Counted from the first letter of the stretch, positions 34,689-44,121 are shown. The stretch is 64,000 bases of DNA from SZUA-448 sp045627185 (GCA_045627185.1 JAZQNE010000026.1:31252-95251); one strand, 5' to 3'. Notes: generated by a model not told the origin, from the sequence alone. Made by a program: numbers and translations.

Positions 34689-35324
34689 TCACTCTGCTAA
34701 TTGCAGTGTTGCAAGAACTTCCCGTGCAACGCTCCTCCACAAATAAGTTGTATCCTGAAGAGCAGAAACAGTGTCTTCTTCAGACCAGTTGAAATCCATC
34801 CAATATGGATTTGCATAATAGGTATCTGTTTTGCTGTCATACCAGGTAGTGCCATTAAACACCGGAGCTTCTTCATTGCGATACAAACTTCCCTGATACA
34901 TAAACGGAGTACCGGCATAATATGTGAATCCGCAGCGTTGTAACTGTTCTATCTTTGTATTTCCGTAAAACAGAAAGTCGTAATGTTTCTCTTCACAATA
35001 TTTTTTTATCAGCAGAAGTTCATCATCAGTAATCTGCAACAAACCATCCAAATCATTTAATACAATTACACAAAATGATTTGTTACTCTTTGAAAGCGTT
35101 TCGTCAGTAATTTCTTCAATTTGTGTATACTCCACTGATATCTGTTTAGCCGGCTTGATGTTTCCGTAGGCCATTATCTCAACGTCATAACCTTTAAGTT
35201 TATCTATTTCAATTTGTAAGTTTGAATTTGACTTGTCAAACCAGCCCAGATATTTCCATCCTACTAATGTGATAATCCCTCCGAAAACTACAAGAATAAC
35301 CAGGCATTTCAGAAACTCTTTCAT
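34689..35324 (-). CDS. Membrane-anchored protein of unknown function
   Basis: 211 residues. One N-terminal helix (CLVILVVFGGIITLVGWKYLGW), then an alpha/beta soluble domain outside the membrane with LNDLDGLLQITDDELLLI and YDFLFYGNTKIEQLQRCGF, a pattern like a Rossmann-type or glycosyltransferase-like helper, but no family is recognised. Aromatic-rich end (WYDSKTDTYYANPYWMDFNW). GAGAGG precedes the ATG. It lies between the ABC exporter and the secreted protein gene, all on one strand, and could act with either. Confidence 0.75.
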   Translation of the reverse strand: MKEFLKCLVILVVFGGIITLVGWKYLGWFDKSNSNLQIEIDKLKGYDVEIMAYGNIKPAKQISVEYTQIEEITDETLSKSNKSFCVIVLNDLDGLLQITDDELLLIKKYCEEKHYDFLFYGNTKIEQLQRCGFTYYAGTPFMYQGSLYRNEEAPVFNGTTWYDSKTDTYYANPYWMDFNWSEEDTVSALQDTTYLWRSVAREVLATLQLAE

Positions 35325-35384
35325 AAAAACCTCTCAAAAATAATGATTTCGAAATACTTCCAATAGCATAAGAAATGTACATGC

Positions 35385-36411
35385 TCAATAACTGAACGAA
35401 TCTGTGCCTGTCATTGTTACGCAATATGTGGAAGCAGATCCCTCTTTACCGACCTGTAGCATGGTATCTTTTTTGCTTCCCTTTGTATAGCCCTCGCTAA
35501 ATTGGAATTCGTAATATATTTGCATTTTGGTTCCAGTTACAGTATTTCTTGCTGAATCTCGAAAAATAACTTGACCGGTTCTGTAAGATGTACCCGTGAA
35601 GGAAAGGAGATCCTTCATTTTCATTGCCGTGCTGTAATCATAGCCATACTCCCAGTCAGCGTACCTGGTACCATTAATATAGGTGCATGTACGAGGTGCA
35701 TAAGATGAGCCGGTATACTCGAAAGTAATTGAATTTGATGATGTTTTACTCAAATTATAAGTATATCCGAAACTTCCACTGGCATCTAATTTTTTCTCTG
35801 CAGTAACGCTTACCTGGCCATTTGATTCTACGCTGGCACCGGCACTCCCGCCTGCTCCAACTCCGATTCCGAACTGGAACGTATGGCTGGAAGTTTCACT
35901 ATCACTACTGTTGACAACTGCAGTAATAGGGGCCTTTGCCGGAAGGACAATCTGGGATTCCGGGTTCGGGGTTGCAAATCCAATTTCGATATTGACAGGC
36001 AGCCCTCGCATATTAGAGTCCGTAGAGGATTTTGTTCCATTAATTGCAACTTCAAAATGAACTTGGCTATAATAATAATTATTTATTTTTGTTTTCGGGT
36101 AGAGCCAATAAGAGCGAATAATTACATCGCCAACTGCTTCACCTTTCTTAATAAGAGTCGTAGTCTTTTTACCTATTCCTAAAAAACCCTTTGTCGTAAA
36201 TGTAGCATCACTGCTTGCATTAATCGTGTAATGTTTTCTACATGCCACATATCTCGAAAATGCGCTCGAATCATAGTTAAAAGTACTATTAGGATCGCTA
36301 AACTCAGATTCCTGCGCAGTTGCCTTTTGCAGTGAAGTAAAAGGTATCCCAGCCAAAAAAAACTGCAATAATCAAGACAATAACCCACAACTTTTTTCTG
36401 TTCTTTTTCAT
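35385..36411 (-). CDS. Secreted glycine/serine-rich protein, signal peptide split by a frameshift
   Basis: The body (stop at 35385) is open to 36368, but its natural start is an ATG at 36411 with AAGGAG six bases before it. From there MKKNRKKLWVIVLIIAV reads into a run of eight T (minus strand) and leaves the frame; with seven T it would continue LAGIPFTSLQKATAQE, a complete signal peptide with an ATA-QE cleavage site. The mature part is beta-rich: a Gly/Ser/Thr stretch TFQFGIGVGAGGSAGASV, then VSVTAEKKLDASGSFGYTYN, alternating like the membrane-insertion strands of aerolysin-type pore formers. That resemblance is weak. No family recognised. Either a sequencing slip, a pseudogene or phase variation. 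Confidence 0.7.
36355..36362. repeat. Homopolymer A8 (T8 on the coding strand) at the frameshift
   Basis: Eight identical bases in the signal-peptide codons of the gene above; losing one base restores a single reading frame. Confidence 0.85.
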
Positions 36412-36539
36412 ACTAATCTCCTTATTTTTTGATAATTATTCCTGTTTCTTTTTCTAGACTTTATTCAATCCCTTCTTTGGAAATCTTTTCTTCTCAGGCT
36501 GATCCAAACGCACAAAGAACAAAGAACATTGTTACACAT

Positions 36540-36587
36540 TTGGATTAGCCTGTCAATAGGTTTTTGCCTATTGGCAGGCTAATCCAA
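36540..36587. repeat. Long hairpin with flanking partial copy, intergenic
   Basis: Twenty-one-bp arms (36540-36560 and 36567-36587, one wobble pair) around TTTTTG. The right arm continues into AATCCAAACGCAC, and a near copy, GGCTGATCCAAACGCAC, stands at about 36498-36514. The gap 36412-36796 contains this element, a terminator and no gene. It may be a small palindromic mobile or REP-like element, or a strong terminator of the convergent type. Confidence 0.55.
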
Positions 36588-36700
36588 ACGCACTTCGTGC
36601 GGGAAATCTAAGCAAGAATATCACTTTTTGATAAGGCATTTATTTCGAAAACGAATCCGGAATTACCTCATCGTACTACGCCTTAATTTATTCGATACAA

Positions 36701-36736
36701 GATAAAACAACGGAGCCGCAAATCGCAGCCCCGTTG
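36701..36736 (-). terminator. Terminator after pheT
   Basis: Twelve-bp stem CAACGGAGCCGC (36708-36719) / GCAGCCCCGTTG (36725-36736) with two wobble pairs, followed by TTTTATC on the minus strand. Confidence 0.75.
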
Positions 36737-36796
36737 CTGATTAGTGAACTTAATCGATACATGAATTCCCGAAAAATCACACTTGCTATTCTAAGC

Positions 36797-39214
36797 TTAT
36801 CTCATCTTATATCCGTTCTTCTCAAGAAGTGCAAGTATGTCTGCCTTATAACCGTTTACAGTGTCAAGTGCAAGTGTGCCTTCGAAGGAGGTGAACTGCA
36901 TTCTGACTGTCATGCTGGCGGTGCCTTCTGCCATGGTGTCATCTGAGAACAGGTCAACAAACGATACACCGCGAAGTACCTCGCAAGGATAGCTCATAAT
37001 GATGTCACGAACAGCACCGAAGCTTGTGTTCCTGTCAACCATAAGGCTAAGGTCAATGCTGATACCCGGGAACTTGGAGATTTCAGCAAACTCGACTTTC
37101 TTAGCTTCAATATCCGCAAAGAGTTCATAATCAAGCTCAAGAACTGCCACGGAAAGCTTCTTGTCAATCTTTGTTGCAACACGCGGATTGAGAACAGCGA
37201 TAACGCCGATTGCAATATCGCCGGCATAAACAACGGCTGAGTTCTTCGGGTGAACAAGCTGCATTTCAACAAGCTTATTTGCTTCTGCATCAGCCTTTGC
37301 CTTTGCATCGCTAAGGGAAACATATGTAAGAGATGTATTCTTCAGTGAGGCAGCAAGGGCATCTGTAATGTTCTTAACTTCTCCGAGAAGGGCATTCTCT
37401 GATTTTGCTCTTGAACCGAGTGCAAGCGAAAGAACCTTGCGCTCATTTGCAAGGCCGTCTGCCTTAAGGCCGCGAACAACACGGCAGACCTCGAAAATAC
37501 GAACATCGTTGTTACCCTCAAGGTTCTTTGAAACAAAGCCAAGAAGTGTAGGGATGTTGGTACGGCGGATAGCATCGTTATCCGAAAGCTCTGAGTTAAC
37601 GATTCTGATATCGCTGTCAAGGCTTACGCCGAGTTCTCTGTTCCACTTGTTGTCATACCAGATGTAGCTGTGAACCTCTGAGAAACCAAAGCGGTCAGCA
37701 AGTGTCTGCTTCATGCGGTATTCGTTTTCACGTGCCTTGTCGGGACGAACCGGAGCAAGAAGGCTCTTTGTTGAGCAGAGATCAAAGTTGTCATAACCGT
37801 AAATACGGGTAATTTCTTCAATGATATCTGCCTTGATGGTTACGTCCTTTGTTGCACGGAAGGACGGAACAACAACCTTGAAGCTGTCACCGTTTCTGGT
37901 AACGTCGAATTCAAGGGATTTAAGTGTCTTTTCGATACGGTCTGAGGAAATATCGATTCCGGTGTACTTATCAACATAAGCCTTGTCAAAATCGATTGTG
38001 ACTGTATCGTAATGCTTCTTGTAAGAATCGGTAAGGGCTGTTGTAACCTGTGCGCCGGGATCGATATCAAACAAAAGCTTCAGGAAACGCTCAATAGCGG
38101 GAACCGTAATTTCCGGATCAAGTGTCTTCTCATAACGTGAGCTTGCCTCAGTACGCATGCCAAGCTTTGCTGCGCCCTTACGGACGCTGGTGCCGTCAAA
38201 GTTAGCGGATTCAAGCAGGAGCTGTGTTGTGTCATCCTCAATCTCAGACTGAAGACCGCCCATAACGCCCGCTACGGCAACGGGAGTGTCACCGTCGCAG
38301 ATCATCATGATACCGGGCTCAATTGTACGCTCTGTGGAATCAAGTGTTACAAACTGCTTAGGCTCTGCAAATGTCTTAACGCGGATTTTTGAAACCTTAG
38401 TCTTGTCAAATGCATGCATGGGCTGGCCAAGTTCCATCATAAGATAGTTGGTAAGGTCAGCAAGAAGGTTGATGGGACGCTGTCCGCAGTAGTTCAGACG
38501 AAGCTTCATCCAAAGCGGAGAAACGTTCTGCTGTACGTTCTGAACGCCGATGCAGGAATAGCGGTAGCAAAGGTCTGTTTCAATAGCCATGTCAACCTTC
38601 GGAAGGTTAGCATATTCAGCAGTATCCTTAACCTCAAGCTTCTTAAGCGGGCGGTCAAGAAGTGCAGCGATTTCGCGTGCCATTCCGTAATGTCCCCAAA
38701 GGTCGGGACGGTTTGTAAGTGATTTGTTGTCAACCTCGAAGATTGTATCTTCAAAGGGCATGATTTCTTTAATGTCAGTGCCGATTTTGTCTGCGTAGGA
38801 CTCGTCAAAAATCATGAGACCACTGTGATCTTCACTGATACCGAGTTCTTTTTCAGAGCAGCACATACCGTAGCTCATGAAACCGCCAACCTCTGCAGCA
38901 TTGATGGGAGTGCCCTTTACAGCGCCGCCTGCCTTGCAGAGTGCAACGATTTTGCCTGCTTCGGCATTAGGTGCGCCGCAGACGATATCTACTATTTCCT
39001 TGCCGTTATCAACCTTTAAAAGGTGAAGCTTCTTGGATGAAGGATGGTTCTCAAGGCTTACGATTCTTGCAAGAACAACGTCGTGTGTGTCCTTACCGAA
39101 TTCGTAAATATCCTCAACCTCTGCGGTTGAAAGTGTGAAACGGCCGATTAATTCTCTTAAGTTAACTCCGGACAGATCAACAAAGTCCGAAATCCAATTC
39201 ATTGATATAAACAT
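36797..39214 (-). CDS. pheT: Phenylalanine--tRNA ligase beta subunit
   Basis: Beta subunit of the (alphabeta)2 enzyme. 805 residues, the normal size. N-terminal EMAP-like tRNA-binding domain (about 40-150, SSKKLHLLKVDNGKE), B3/B4 editing domain (GQPMHAFDKTKV; VAGVMGGLQSEI), B5 domain, the catalytic-like core, and the C-terminal anticodon-binding FDX-ACB domain (KFPGISIDLSLMVDRNTSFG). GGAGG precedes the ATG by seven bases. Twelve bases after pheS and before a strong terminator. Confidence 0.97.
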   Translation of the reverse strand: MFISMNWISDFVDLSGVNLRELIGRFTLSTAEVEDIYEFGKDTHDVVLARIVSLENHPSSKKLHLLKVDNGKEIVDIVCGAPNAEAGKIVALCKAGGAVKGTPINAAEVGGFMSYGMCCSEKELGISEDHSGLMIFDESYADKIGTDIKEIMPFEDTIFEVDNKSLTNRPDLWGHYGMAREIAALLDRPLKKLEVKDTAEYANLPKVDMAIETDLCYRYSCIGVQNVQQNVSPLWMKLRLNYCGQRPINLLADLTNYLMMELGQPMHAFDKTKVSKIRVKTFAEPKQFVTLDSTERTIEPGIMMICDGDTPVAVAGVMGGLQSEIEDDTTQLLLESANFDGTSVRKGAAKLGMRTEASSRYEKTLDPEITVPAIERFLKLLFDIDPGAQVTTALTDSYKKHYDTVTIDFDKAYVDKYTGIDISSDRIEKTLKSLEFDVTRNGDSFKVVVPSFRATKDVTIKADIIEEITRIYGYDNFDLCSTKSLLAPVRPDKARENEYRMKQTLADRFGFSEVHSYIWYDNKWNRELGVSLDSDIRIVNSELSDNDAIRRTNIPTLLGFVSKNLEGNNDVRIFEVCRVVRGLKADGLANERKVLSLALGSRAKSENALLGEVKNITDALAASLKNTSLTYVSLSDAKAKADAEANKLVEMQLVHPKNSAVVYAGDIAIGVIAVLNPRVATKIDKKLSVAVLELDYELFADIEAKKVEFAEISKFPGISIDLSLMVDRNTSFGAVRDIIMSYPCEVLRGVSFVDLFSDDTMAEGTASMTVRMQFTSFEGTLALDTVNGYKADILALLEKNGYKMR

Positions 39215-39226
39215 TGTCGATCCTCC

Positions 39227-40264
39227 TTATTTGAACTGTTTAAGGGCTTTAAGGTTACCGCCGTTAAGCACGCGGATATCCTTGATGCCGTATTTCATCA
39301 TGGCAAGACGTGTAAGTCCGAGACCGAATGCAAAACCTGTGTACTTGTCAGGGTCGATTCCGCCCATGCGGAGTACGTTCGGATGAATCATACCGCAGGG
39401 AAGAAGCTCAAGCCAGCCTGACTGCTTACAGGTAGGGCAGCCGCAACCGCCGCAGATAAGGCAGTTGATATCAAGCTCAAAGCCGGGCTCTACGAACGGG
39501 AAGAAGCCCGGACGAAGACGAACCTTTACATCGCGCTCAAATACTTCCGAAAGAAGCACCTTCATGAAGTAGATAAGGTTTGAAATGGAAATATCGTCGC
39601 CAATCATCATACCTTCCATCTGGAAGAAGGTGTTTTCATGGCAGGCATCAATATTCTCATTACGGAAGCAACGGCCGGGGAAAAGCACACGCAGTGGCTT
39701 TCCGGGCTCAGGAGCACCGTATTTCTTCATGATGTAGTTCTGTGCGGCCGAAGTATGTGTCTTTAAGAGCTGGCCGTTTGACAGATAGTAGGTATCCTGC
39801 ATATCACGTGCGGGATGGTTTTTGGGGATATTAACAGCCTCAAAGTTGTTGAACTCTGTCTGAATTTCAATACCGTCTTCAATGATAAAGCCCATGCTCT
39901 TGAAGATATCTTCAATCTGGCGCTGAACGATGGTGATTGGATGAAGGCTGCCGCCGTTGTCCTCTGAAGGAATTGAAAAATCAAATTTCGGAGCATGCTC
40001 CATAGCAAGGTTGTACAAAGCATCTTCAAGCTTTTTACCTGCCTCGCGGATTTCGGTTTCCATTTCATTCTTAAGAACGTTGACTTCCATTCCGACCTGT
40101 TTCTTAGTCTCAACGTCCATATCCTTTAAGCTCTTGAGAACATCTGTAACACTGCCCTTTTTGCCAAGGAACTTTACGCGGATGGCTTCAAGCTCTTCCT
40201 GGCTTTTTATGGTGTTAAGGTTCTGTTCAAACTCTTCTTTAAGCTTGGAAATAATCTCTAACAT
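39227..40264 (-). CDS. pheS: Phenylalanine--tRNA ligase alpha subunit
   Basis: Catalytic subunit, class II synthetase. 345 residues. N-terminal coiled coil (1-85), motif 2 region PGRCFRNENIDACHENTFFQ, and motif 3 GFAFGLGLTRLAMMKYGI at the end. A cysteine cluster NCLICGGCGCPTC near residue 285-300 is seen in many clostridial PheS proteins. AAAGG precedes the ATG. It stands 15 bases after ilvE, so ilvE, pheS and pheT form one apparent transcript; no T-box leader was found. Confidence 0.97.
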   Translation of the reverse strand: MLEIISKLKEEFEQNLNTIKSQEELEAIRVKFLGKKGSVTDVLKSLKDMDVETKKQVGMEVNVLKNEMETEIREAGKKLEDALYNLAMEHAPKFDFSIPSEDNGGSLHPITIVQRQIEDIFKSMGFIIEDGIEIQTEFNNFEAVNIPKNHPARDMQDTYYLSNGQLLKTHTSAAQNYIMKKYGAPEPGKPLRVLFPGRCFRNENIDACHENTFFQMEGMMIGDDISISNLIYFMKVLLSEVFERDVKVRLRPGFFPFVEPGFELDINCLICGGCGCPTCKQSGWLELLPCGMIHPNVLRMGGIDPDKYTGFAFGLGLTRLAMMKYGIKDIRVLNGGNLKALKQFK

Positions 40265-40279
40265 ACATAAACCTTTCTA

Positions 40280-41305
40280 TTATTGAATCTGCATAATCCA
40301 GCCTTCAGGAGCCTTCAGGCGGCCCATCTGGATGCCGGTAAGTGTTTCGTAAAGCTTTTTGGTAACAGGTCCCATTTCTTCCATACCGCTCGGGAAGCAG
40401 ATTTCCTTACCGTGGTCAACAATCTTGCCAACGGGTGAAATAACAGCCGCCGTACCGCAAAGGCCGCATTCCGCAAAATCCTTAACCTCTTCAAGCGGAA
40501 CAACGCGCTCTTCCGCTTCAAGTCCAAGATATTCCTTTGCAACATACAGAAGGCTTCTTCTGGTGATTGGAGGAAGGATGCTGTTTGACTTTGGAGTAAC
40601 AACTTTATTGTCTTTTGTTACAAACAGGAAGTTTGCACCGCCTGTTTCCTCAACGTTTGTACGTGTCTTTGCATCAAGGTACATGTTTTCTGCAAAGCCT
40701 TCCTCATGTGCCGTAACAATTGCGTGAAGGCTCATTGCATAATTAAGACCTGCTTTGATATGGCCTGTACCTGCGGGTGCAGCACGGTCATAATCCGAAA
40801 CCTTGATGGTAATGGGCTTTGCGCCGCCCTTAAAGTAAGGGCCGACAGGTGTGCAAAGGATTCTGAACTGATACTCTGTAGCAGGCTTAACACCGATTAC
40901 AGGGTTTGTACCAAACATATAGGGACGAAGGTAAAGTGTTGCACCGCTGCCGTAAGGCGGAACAAATGCGGCATTTGCAGCAACTACTTTCTTAACCGCA
41001 TCAATAAATCTGTCCTCAGGGAATACCGGCATTTCAAGGCGTGCAGCCGATTCAGCCATACGCTTTGCGTTTAAGTCAGGACGGAACGTAACGATGTGAC
41101 CATCCTCTGTTGTATATGCTTTAAGGCCTTCAAAGACTGTCTGAGCATACTGCAGAACGCCTGCGCACTCATTAAGCACGACGTTTGCGTCAGTGGTGAG
41201 CTCGCCGTCATCCCACTTGCCGTCCTTAAAGTTGGAAACGTAACGGTAATCCGTCTGAACGTAACCAAAGCCTAATTTTGACCATTCAATGTTTTTCTTT
41301 TCCAT
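40280..41305 (-). CDS. ilvE: Branched-chain amino acid aminotransferase
   Basis: PLP enzyme moving the amino group between glutamate and the keto acids of leucine, isoleucine and valine. 341 residues, the longer BCAT-II type. The PLP-binding lysine lies in GHIKAGLNYAMS, and ETGGANFLFV plus GTAAVISPVG are conserved. Start supported by AAAGGA. First gene before pheS-pheT, behind its own promoter. Confidence 0.94.
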   Translation of the reverse strand: MEKKNIEWSKLGFGYVQTDYRYVSNFKDGKWDDGELTTDANVVLNECAGVLQYAQTVFEGLKAYTTEDGHIVTFRPDLNAKRMAESAARLEMPVFPEDRFIDAVKKVVAANAAFVPPYGSGATLYLRPYMFGTNPVIGVKPATEYQFRILCTPVGPYFKGGAKPITIKVSDYDRAAPAGTGHIKAGLNYAMSLHAIVTAHEEGFAENMYLDAKTRTNVEETGGANFLFVTKDNKVVTPKSNSILPPITRRSLLYVAKEYLGLEAEERVVPLEEVKDFAECGLCGTAAVISPVGKIVDHGKEICFPSGMEEMGPVTKKLYETLTGIQMGRLKAPEGWIMQIQ

Positions 41306-41373
41306 AGTTACATGTCCTTTCGTTAGAATATTTTCCTTGTTATCCTTGCTATCCTATAAAACTTTATCTAGGA

Positions 41374-41402
41374 ATAATAGCACAAACCACACTCAGATAC
41401 AA
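41374..41402 (-). promoter_or_regulatory. Promoter of ilvE-pheS-pheT
   Basis: TTGTAT (41397-41402), 17-bp spacer, TATTAT (41374-41379), leader about 60 bases, too short for a T-box. Confidence 0.6.
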
Positions 41403-41410
41403 GAGGAATG

Positions 41411-42217
41411 TCACTTTGTTTCAGAGTTATTTTGGCGTTTTTTGCCCCTTTTCTGCTTCATTGCATCAATAATAACCCCTGCATAAACAGCTGTTATTGC
41501 GAACAGGCATGTGCAGGCATAATGCGCCATATAAACGCCCCAGCCGTGATTCTTATTAAGGAAAGGAAGGCCGGACTGAGGCGGTCCGACAACGTACATA
41601 AAGTTAACGCTTGCAGCCTGCACGGTTGCCGTACTTTCACCGTTTGAAACCTCATAGAAAAAGTTATTGTCGGTTGCGGCATTAAACAGCATGCTGTTGA
41701 TGTAGATTGCAGCAAACATCGTGCAGAACAAAAGCACAAGGCAGGTTTTGTAATCCCTGAATTCGAATTTGATTTCTTTGTTCAGAAGCAGGTAGATTGC
41801 AAAAACCATGATAGCCGTATGGTAACCGAAATACTGAAGCGTCAGTAATCCGAAATGGCTTGTCGATGACGACGTTGGAATCATGATAGCCGCAAACCCG
41901 CCTATAAGGCAGGTCGGCAGCATAAATGAACGCAGAATCCTGCACAGGTTCTCATTCTTTGACAGATAAAGAATAATGATAAAGATTATCTGAATAGAGC
42001 AAAGATGAAACGGCAAATCGGTCTTGGGCAAATATCCGTGAAGGTTTTCTTCATTCATCAGAATGTACATAAAAACCTTGATGGTTTCGGATACAATACC
42101 TATTCCGAGCATTATTTTTACCATGGTTTCATATTTGATTTTTCTTGTGAAAACGGCTCCCAGAACAATCAGAACAATGCAGATTGGCAGCACAACAAGA
42201 TGAACTGTACCAAACAT
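41411..42217 (-). CDS. YwaF-like integral membrane protein (TIGR02206 family)
   Basis: 268 residues with six or seven membrane helices. The motif DLPFHLCSIQIIFIIILYLS marks the YwaF/TMEM164-type family, whose acyl-transfer role in animals suggests a lipid function (inference). Other marks: GGFAAIMIP and NKNHGWGVYMAHYACTC near the end. The tail is basic (KQKRGKKRQN). Separate from MscS by 64 bases holding a weak hairpin. Confidence 0.85.
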   Translation of the reverse strand: MFGTVHLVVLPICIVLIVLGAVFTRKIKYETMVKIMLGIGIVSETIKVFMYILMNEENLHGYLPKTDLPFHLCSIQIIFIIILYLSKNENLCRILRSFMLPTCLIGGFAAIMIPTSSSTSHFGLLTLQYFGYHTAIMVFAIYLLLNKEIKFEFRDYKTCLVLLFCTMFAAIYINSMLFNAATDNNFFYEVSNGESTATVQAASVNFMYVVGPPQSGLPFLNKNHGWGVYMAHYACTCLFAITAVYAGVIIDAMKQKRGKKRQNNSETK

Positions 42218-42281
42218 AACTTTTCCCCGTTTTATAGTCTCTTTTCATGCATAAAGCGCAATACCGGCATGCAGTATTGGC

Positions 42282-43211
42282 TTATTTTTTTATATTGACG
42301 TCAAGCTGGTTGAAGGGAATTTCAATCTTTTCAGCAGCAAAACGTTCTTTTACAAGTTCAAGTACTGCAAAGCGGACTGCCCAGTAATCCCCGCTGTTAA
42401 CCCAGAAACGGTAAACCATATTGATTGAACTGTCGGCAAATTCCGATACAAAAATGTCACGGTCCTTATCTTTAAGTATTTTATTGCCCTGTGCATCAAG
42501 TACACCGTTAAGGACTTCGCGAACCTTCCTGATATCCGAATCATAACTAACCGGAATTGTAAGGTCCACACGGCGGATTTTTTCCTTGCTGGCGTTTGTA
42601 ATTGCACTGTTTGAAAGTGTACCGTTCGGAATTACAACACCCCTGTTGTCCGGTGTAGTGAGTTTTGTATAGAAAATATCAATACCGCTCACTGTGCCTT
42701 CTCCGTTCGGAGTTACAATATAATCCCCAACCCTGAAGGGCTTAAGAACCATAATAAGTACTCCGCCCGCAAAGTTCGAAAGGCTTCCCTGTAATGCAAG
42801 ACCTATAGCCAGTCCTGCAGATCCGATCAAGGCAATAAGCGATGCCGTAGGTATGCCAAGAACGCCGGCAATCATAATGATAAGCAGAACATAAAGAACA
42901 CCCTTTGTGAGTGACATTGCAAAGCTTACAACGCCCTTCTCAACCTTGCCGTTGTCAAAGGCTTTTTTTATCAGTTTAAGCAGAAGCTTAATAAACAGTC
43001 TGCCCACCAGCAGCAAAATAAGGCCGAGAATAATCTTAATACTGTAATTAAAAGCATTCGGCCAGAATTGTTCCCACATTTTAGCCCATACGGAAATCTG
43101 TTCGTCAATTTTTCCGGCAACGGTTGTGGCCGTATGTGCAGCTTCTCCCGTAAGCTCCGGCGTTGCGGTAATATCGCTTAATACGTCTGTAATATCTGAT
43201 GTTAATATCAT
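42282..43211 (-). CDS. mscS: Small-conductance mechanosensitive channel (MscS family)
   Basis: 309 residues. Releases solutes on hypo-osmotic shock. Three membrane helices; the pore helix and adjoining hallmark read IGSAGLAIGLALQGSLSNFAGG, given here as IGLALQGSLSNFAGG, then KPFRVGDYIVTPNGEGTV of the beta domain. C-terminal alpha/beta vestibule ends IPFNQLDVNIKK. The N-terminus is rich in Thr/Asp and likely outside. GGGAGG precedes the ATG. Confidence 0.95.
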   Translation of the reverse strand: MILTSDITDVLSDITATPELTGEAAHTATTVAGKIDEQISVWAKMWEQFWPNAFNYSIKIILGLILLLVGRLFIKLLLKLIKKAFDNGKVEKGVVSFAMSLTKGVLYVLLIIMIAGVLGIPTASLIALIGSAGLAIGLALQGSLSNFAGGVLIMVLKPFRVGDYIVTPNGEGTVSGIDIFYTKLTTPDNRGVVIPNGTLSNSAITNASKEKIRRVDLTIPVSYDSDIRKVREVLNGVLDAQGNKILKDKDRDIFVSEFADSSINMVYRFWVNSGDYWAVRFAVLELVKERFAAEKIEIPFNQLDVNIKK

Positions 43212-43300
43212 AATTTCCTCCCAAAATCAAAAATGTCACAGATGCATTTTATCACATCCGTGGCAAAAATGGAATTGTATTTTGAAACCACTGTTGACAG

Positions 43301-43328
43301 AAAAAACAGCCGCACCAAGGTGCGGCTG
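43301..43328 (-). terminator. Terminator of the dapA-dapB unit
   Basis: Perfect nine-bp stem CAGCCGCAC (43307-43315) / GTGCGGCTG (43320-43328), loop CAAG, followed on the minus strand by TTTTTT. Confidence 0.9.
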
Positions 43329-43365
43329 AAGAAAATTGCGGATAAACATAAACCATCCTGTTTTC

Positions 43366-44121
43366 TCATCCGATTACATCTGACATATCATACATTCCGG
43401 GTTCCTGCCATGCAAGGAACTTAGCCGCCTGAACGGCTCCGTTTCCGAAGATTGCGCGTGAGTAAGCGGTATGTCTGATTTCAATCACTTCATCGGGACC
43501 GGCAAAGATCACCTCATGGTCACCCACAATAGAACCGCCACGTACCGCGGATATGCCGATTTCATTCTTCGGGCGTTTCTCCCTGCGTTCGGAACGGTCA
43601 TAAACAAAATCAAACTTCTCGGGAAGTGCCTCGTTTATTGCATCTCCAAGAGCAATGGCTGTGCCGGAAGGCGCATCAAGCTTCTGGTTATGATGCTTTT
43701 CAACAATTTCGATATCAAAACCGGATGCCGAAAGCTTTGCGGAAACACTCTTCAGGATCTTAATCAGCGTGTTGATTCCGAGAGACATGTTTGCCGAGCG
43801 GAGCACGGGAATTTTCTTTGTCGCCTTACGCACAGCGGCAAGCTGTTCCTGTGAAAGTCCGGTTGTGCAAAGAACAAGCGGAAGCTTGCGCAAAACGCAC
43901 TCATCAAGAAATTCGTCAAACCCGTTCGGAGAAGAAAAATCAATAATGGCATCCGCCTCATTTCCGCACTCCGAAAGTGTTTTGAAAACCGGATACGGAT
44001 TACTTCCCGTATCGAACACATCAATACCCGCAACCACCTGAATTTCAGGGTCTGCGTTACAGATGTCGGTAATTACTTTGCCCATACGGCCGTTACAGCC
44101 GCGAATGATTATCTTTGTCAT
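43366..44121 (-). CDS. dapB: 4-hydroxy-tetrahydrodipicolinate reductase
   Basis: Second step of the lysine/diaminopimelate branch. 251 residues from ATG at 44121, chosen for AAAGGAG upstream. NAD(P)-binding IIIRGCNGRMGKVI at the start; the catalytic His/Lys region is EKHHNQKLDAPSGTA near residue 145. Follows dapA by 81 bases that include a repeat element, under the same lysine riboswitch. Confidence 0.96.
   Translation of the reverse strand: MTKIIIRGCNGRMGKVITDICNADPEIQVVAGIDVFDTGSNPYPVFKTLSECGNEADAIIDFSSPNGFDEFLDECVLRKLPLVLCTTGLSQEQLAAVRKATKKIPVLRSANMSLGINTLIKILKSVSAKLSASGFDIEIVEKHHNQKLDAPSGTAIALGDAINEALPEKFDFVYDRSERREKRPKNEIGISAVRGGSIVGDHEVIFAGPDEVIEIRHTAYSRAIFGNGAVQAAKFLAWQEPGMYDMSDVIG

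Noticed and set aside
42256..42281. CAATAC/GTATTG hairpin after mscS as terminator
   Set aside because: Only six base pairs and no T tract after the stem on the minus strand.
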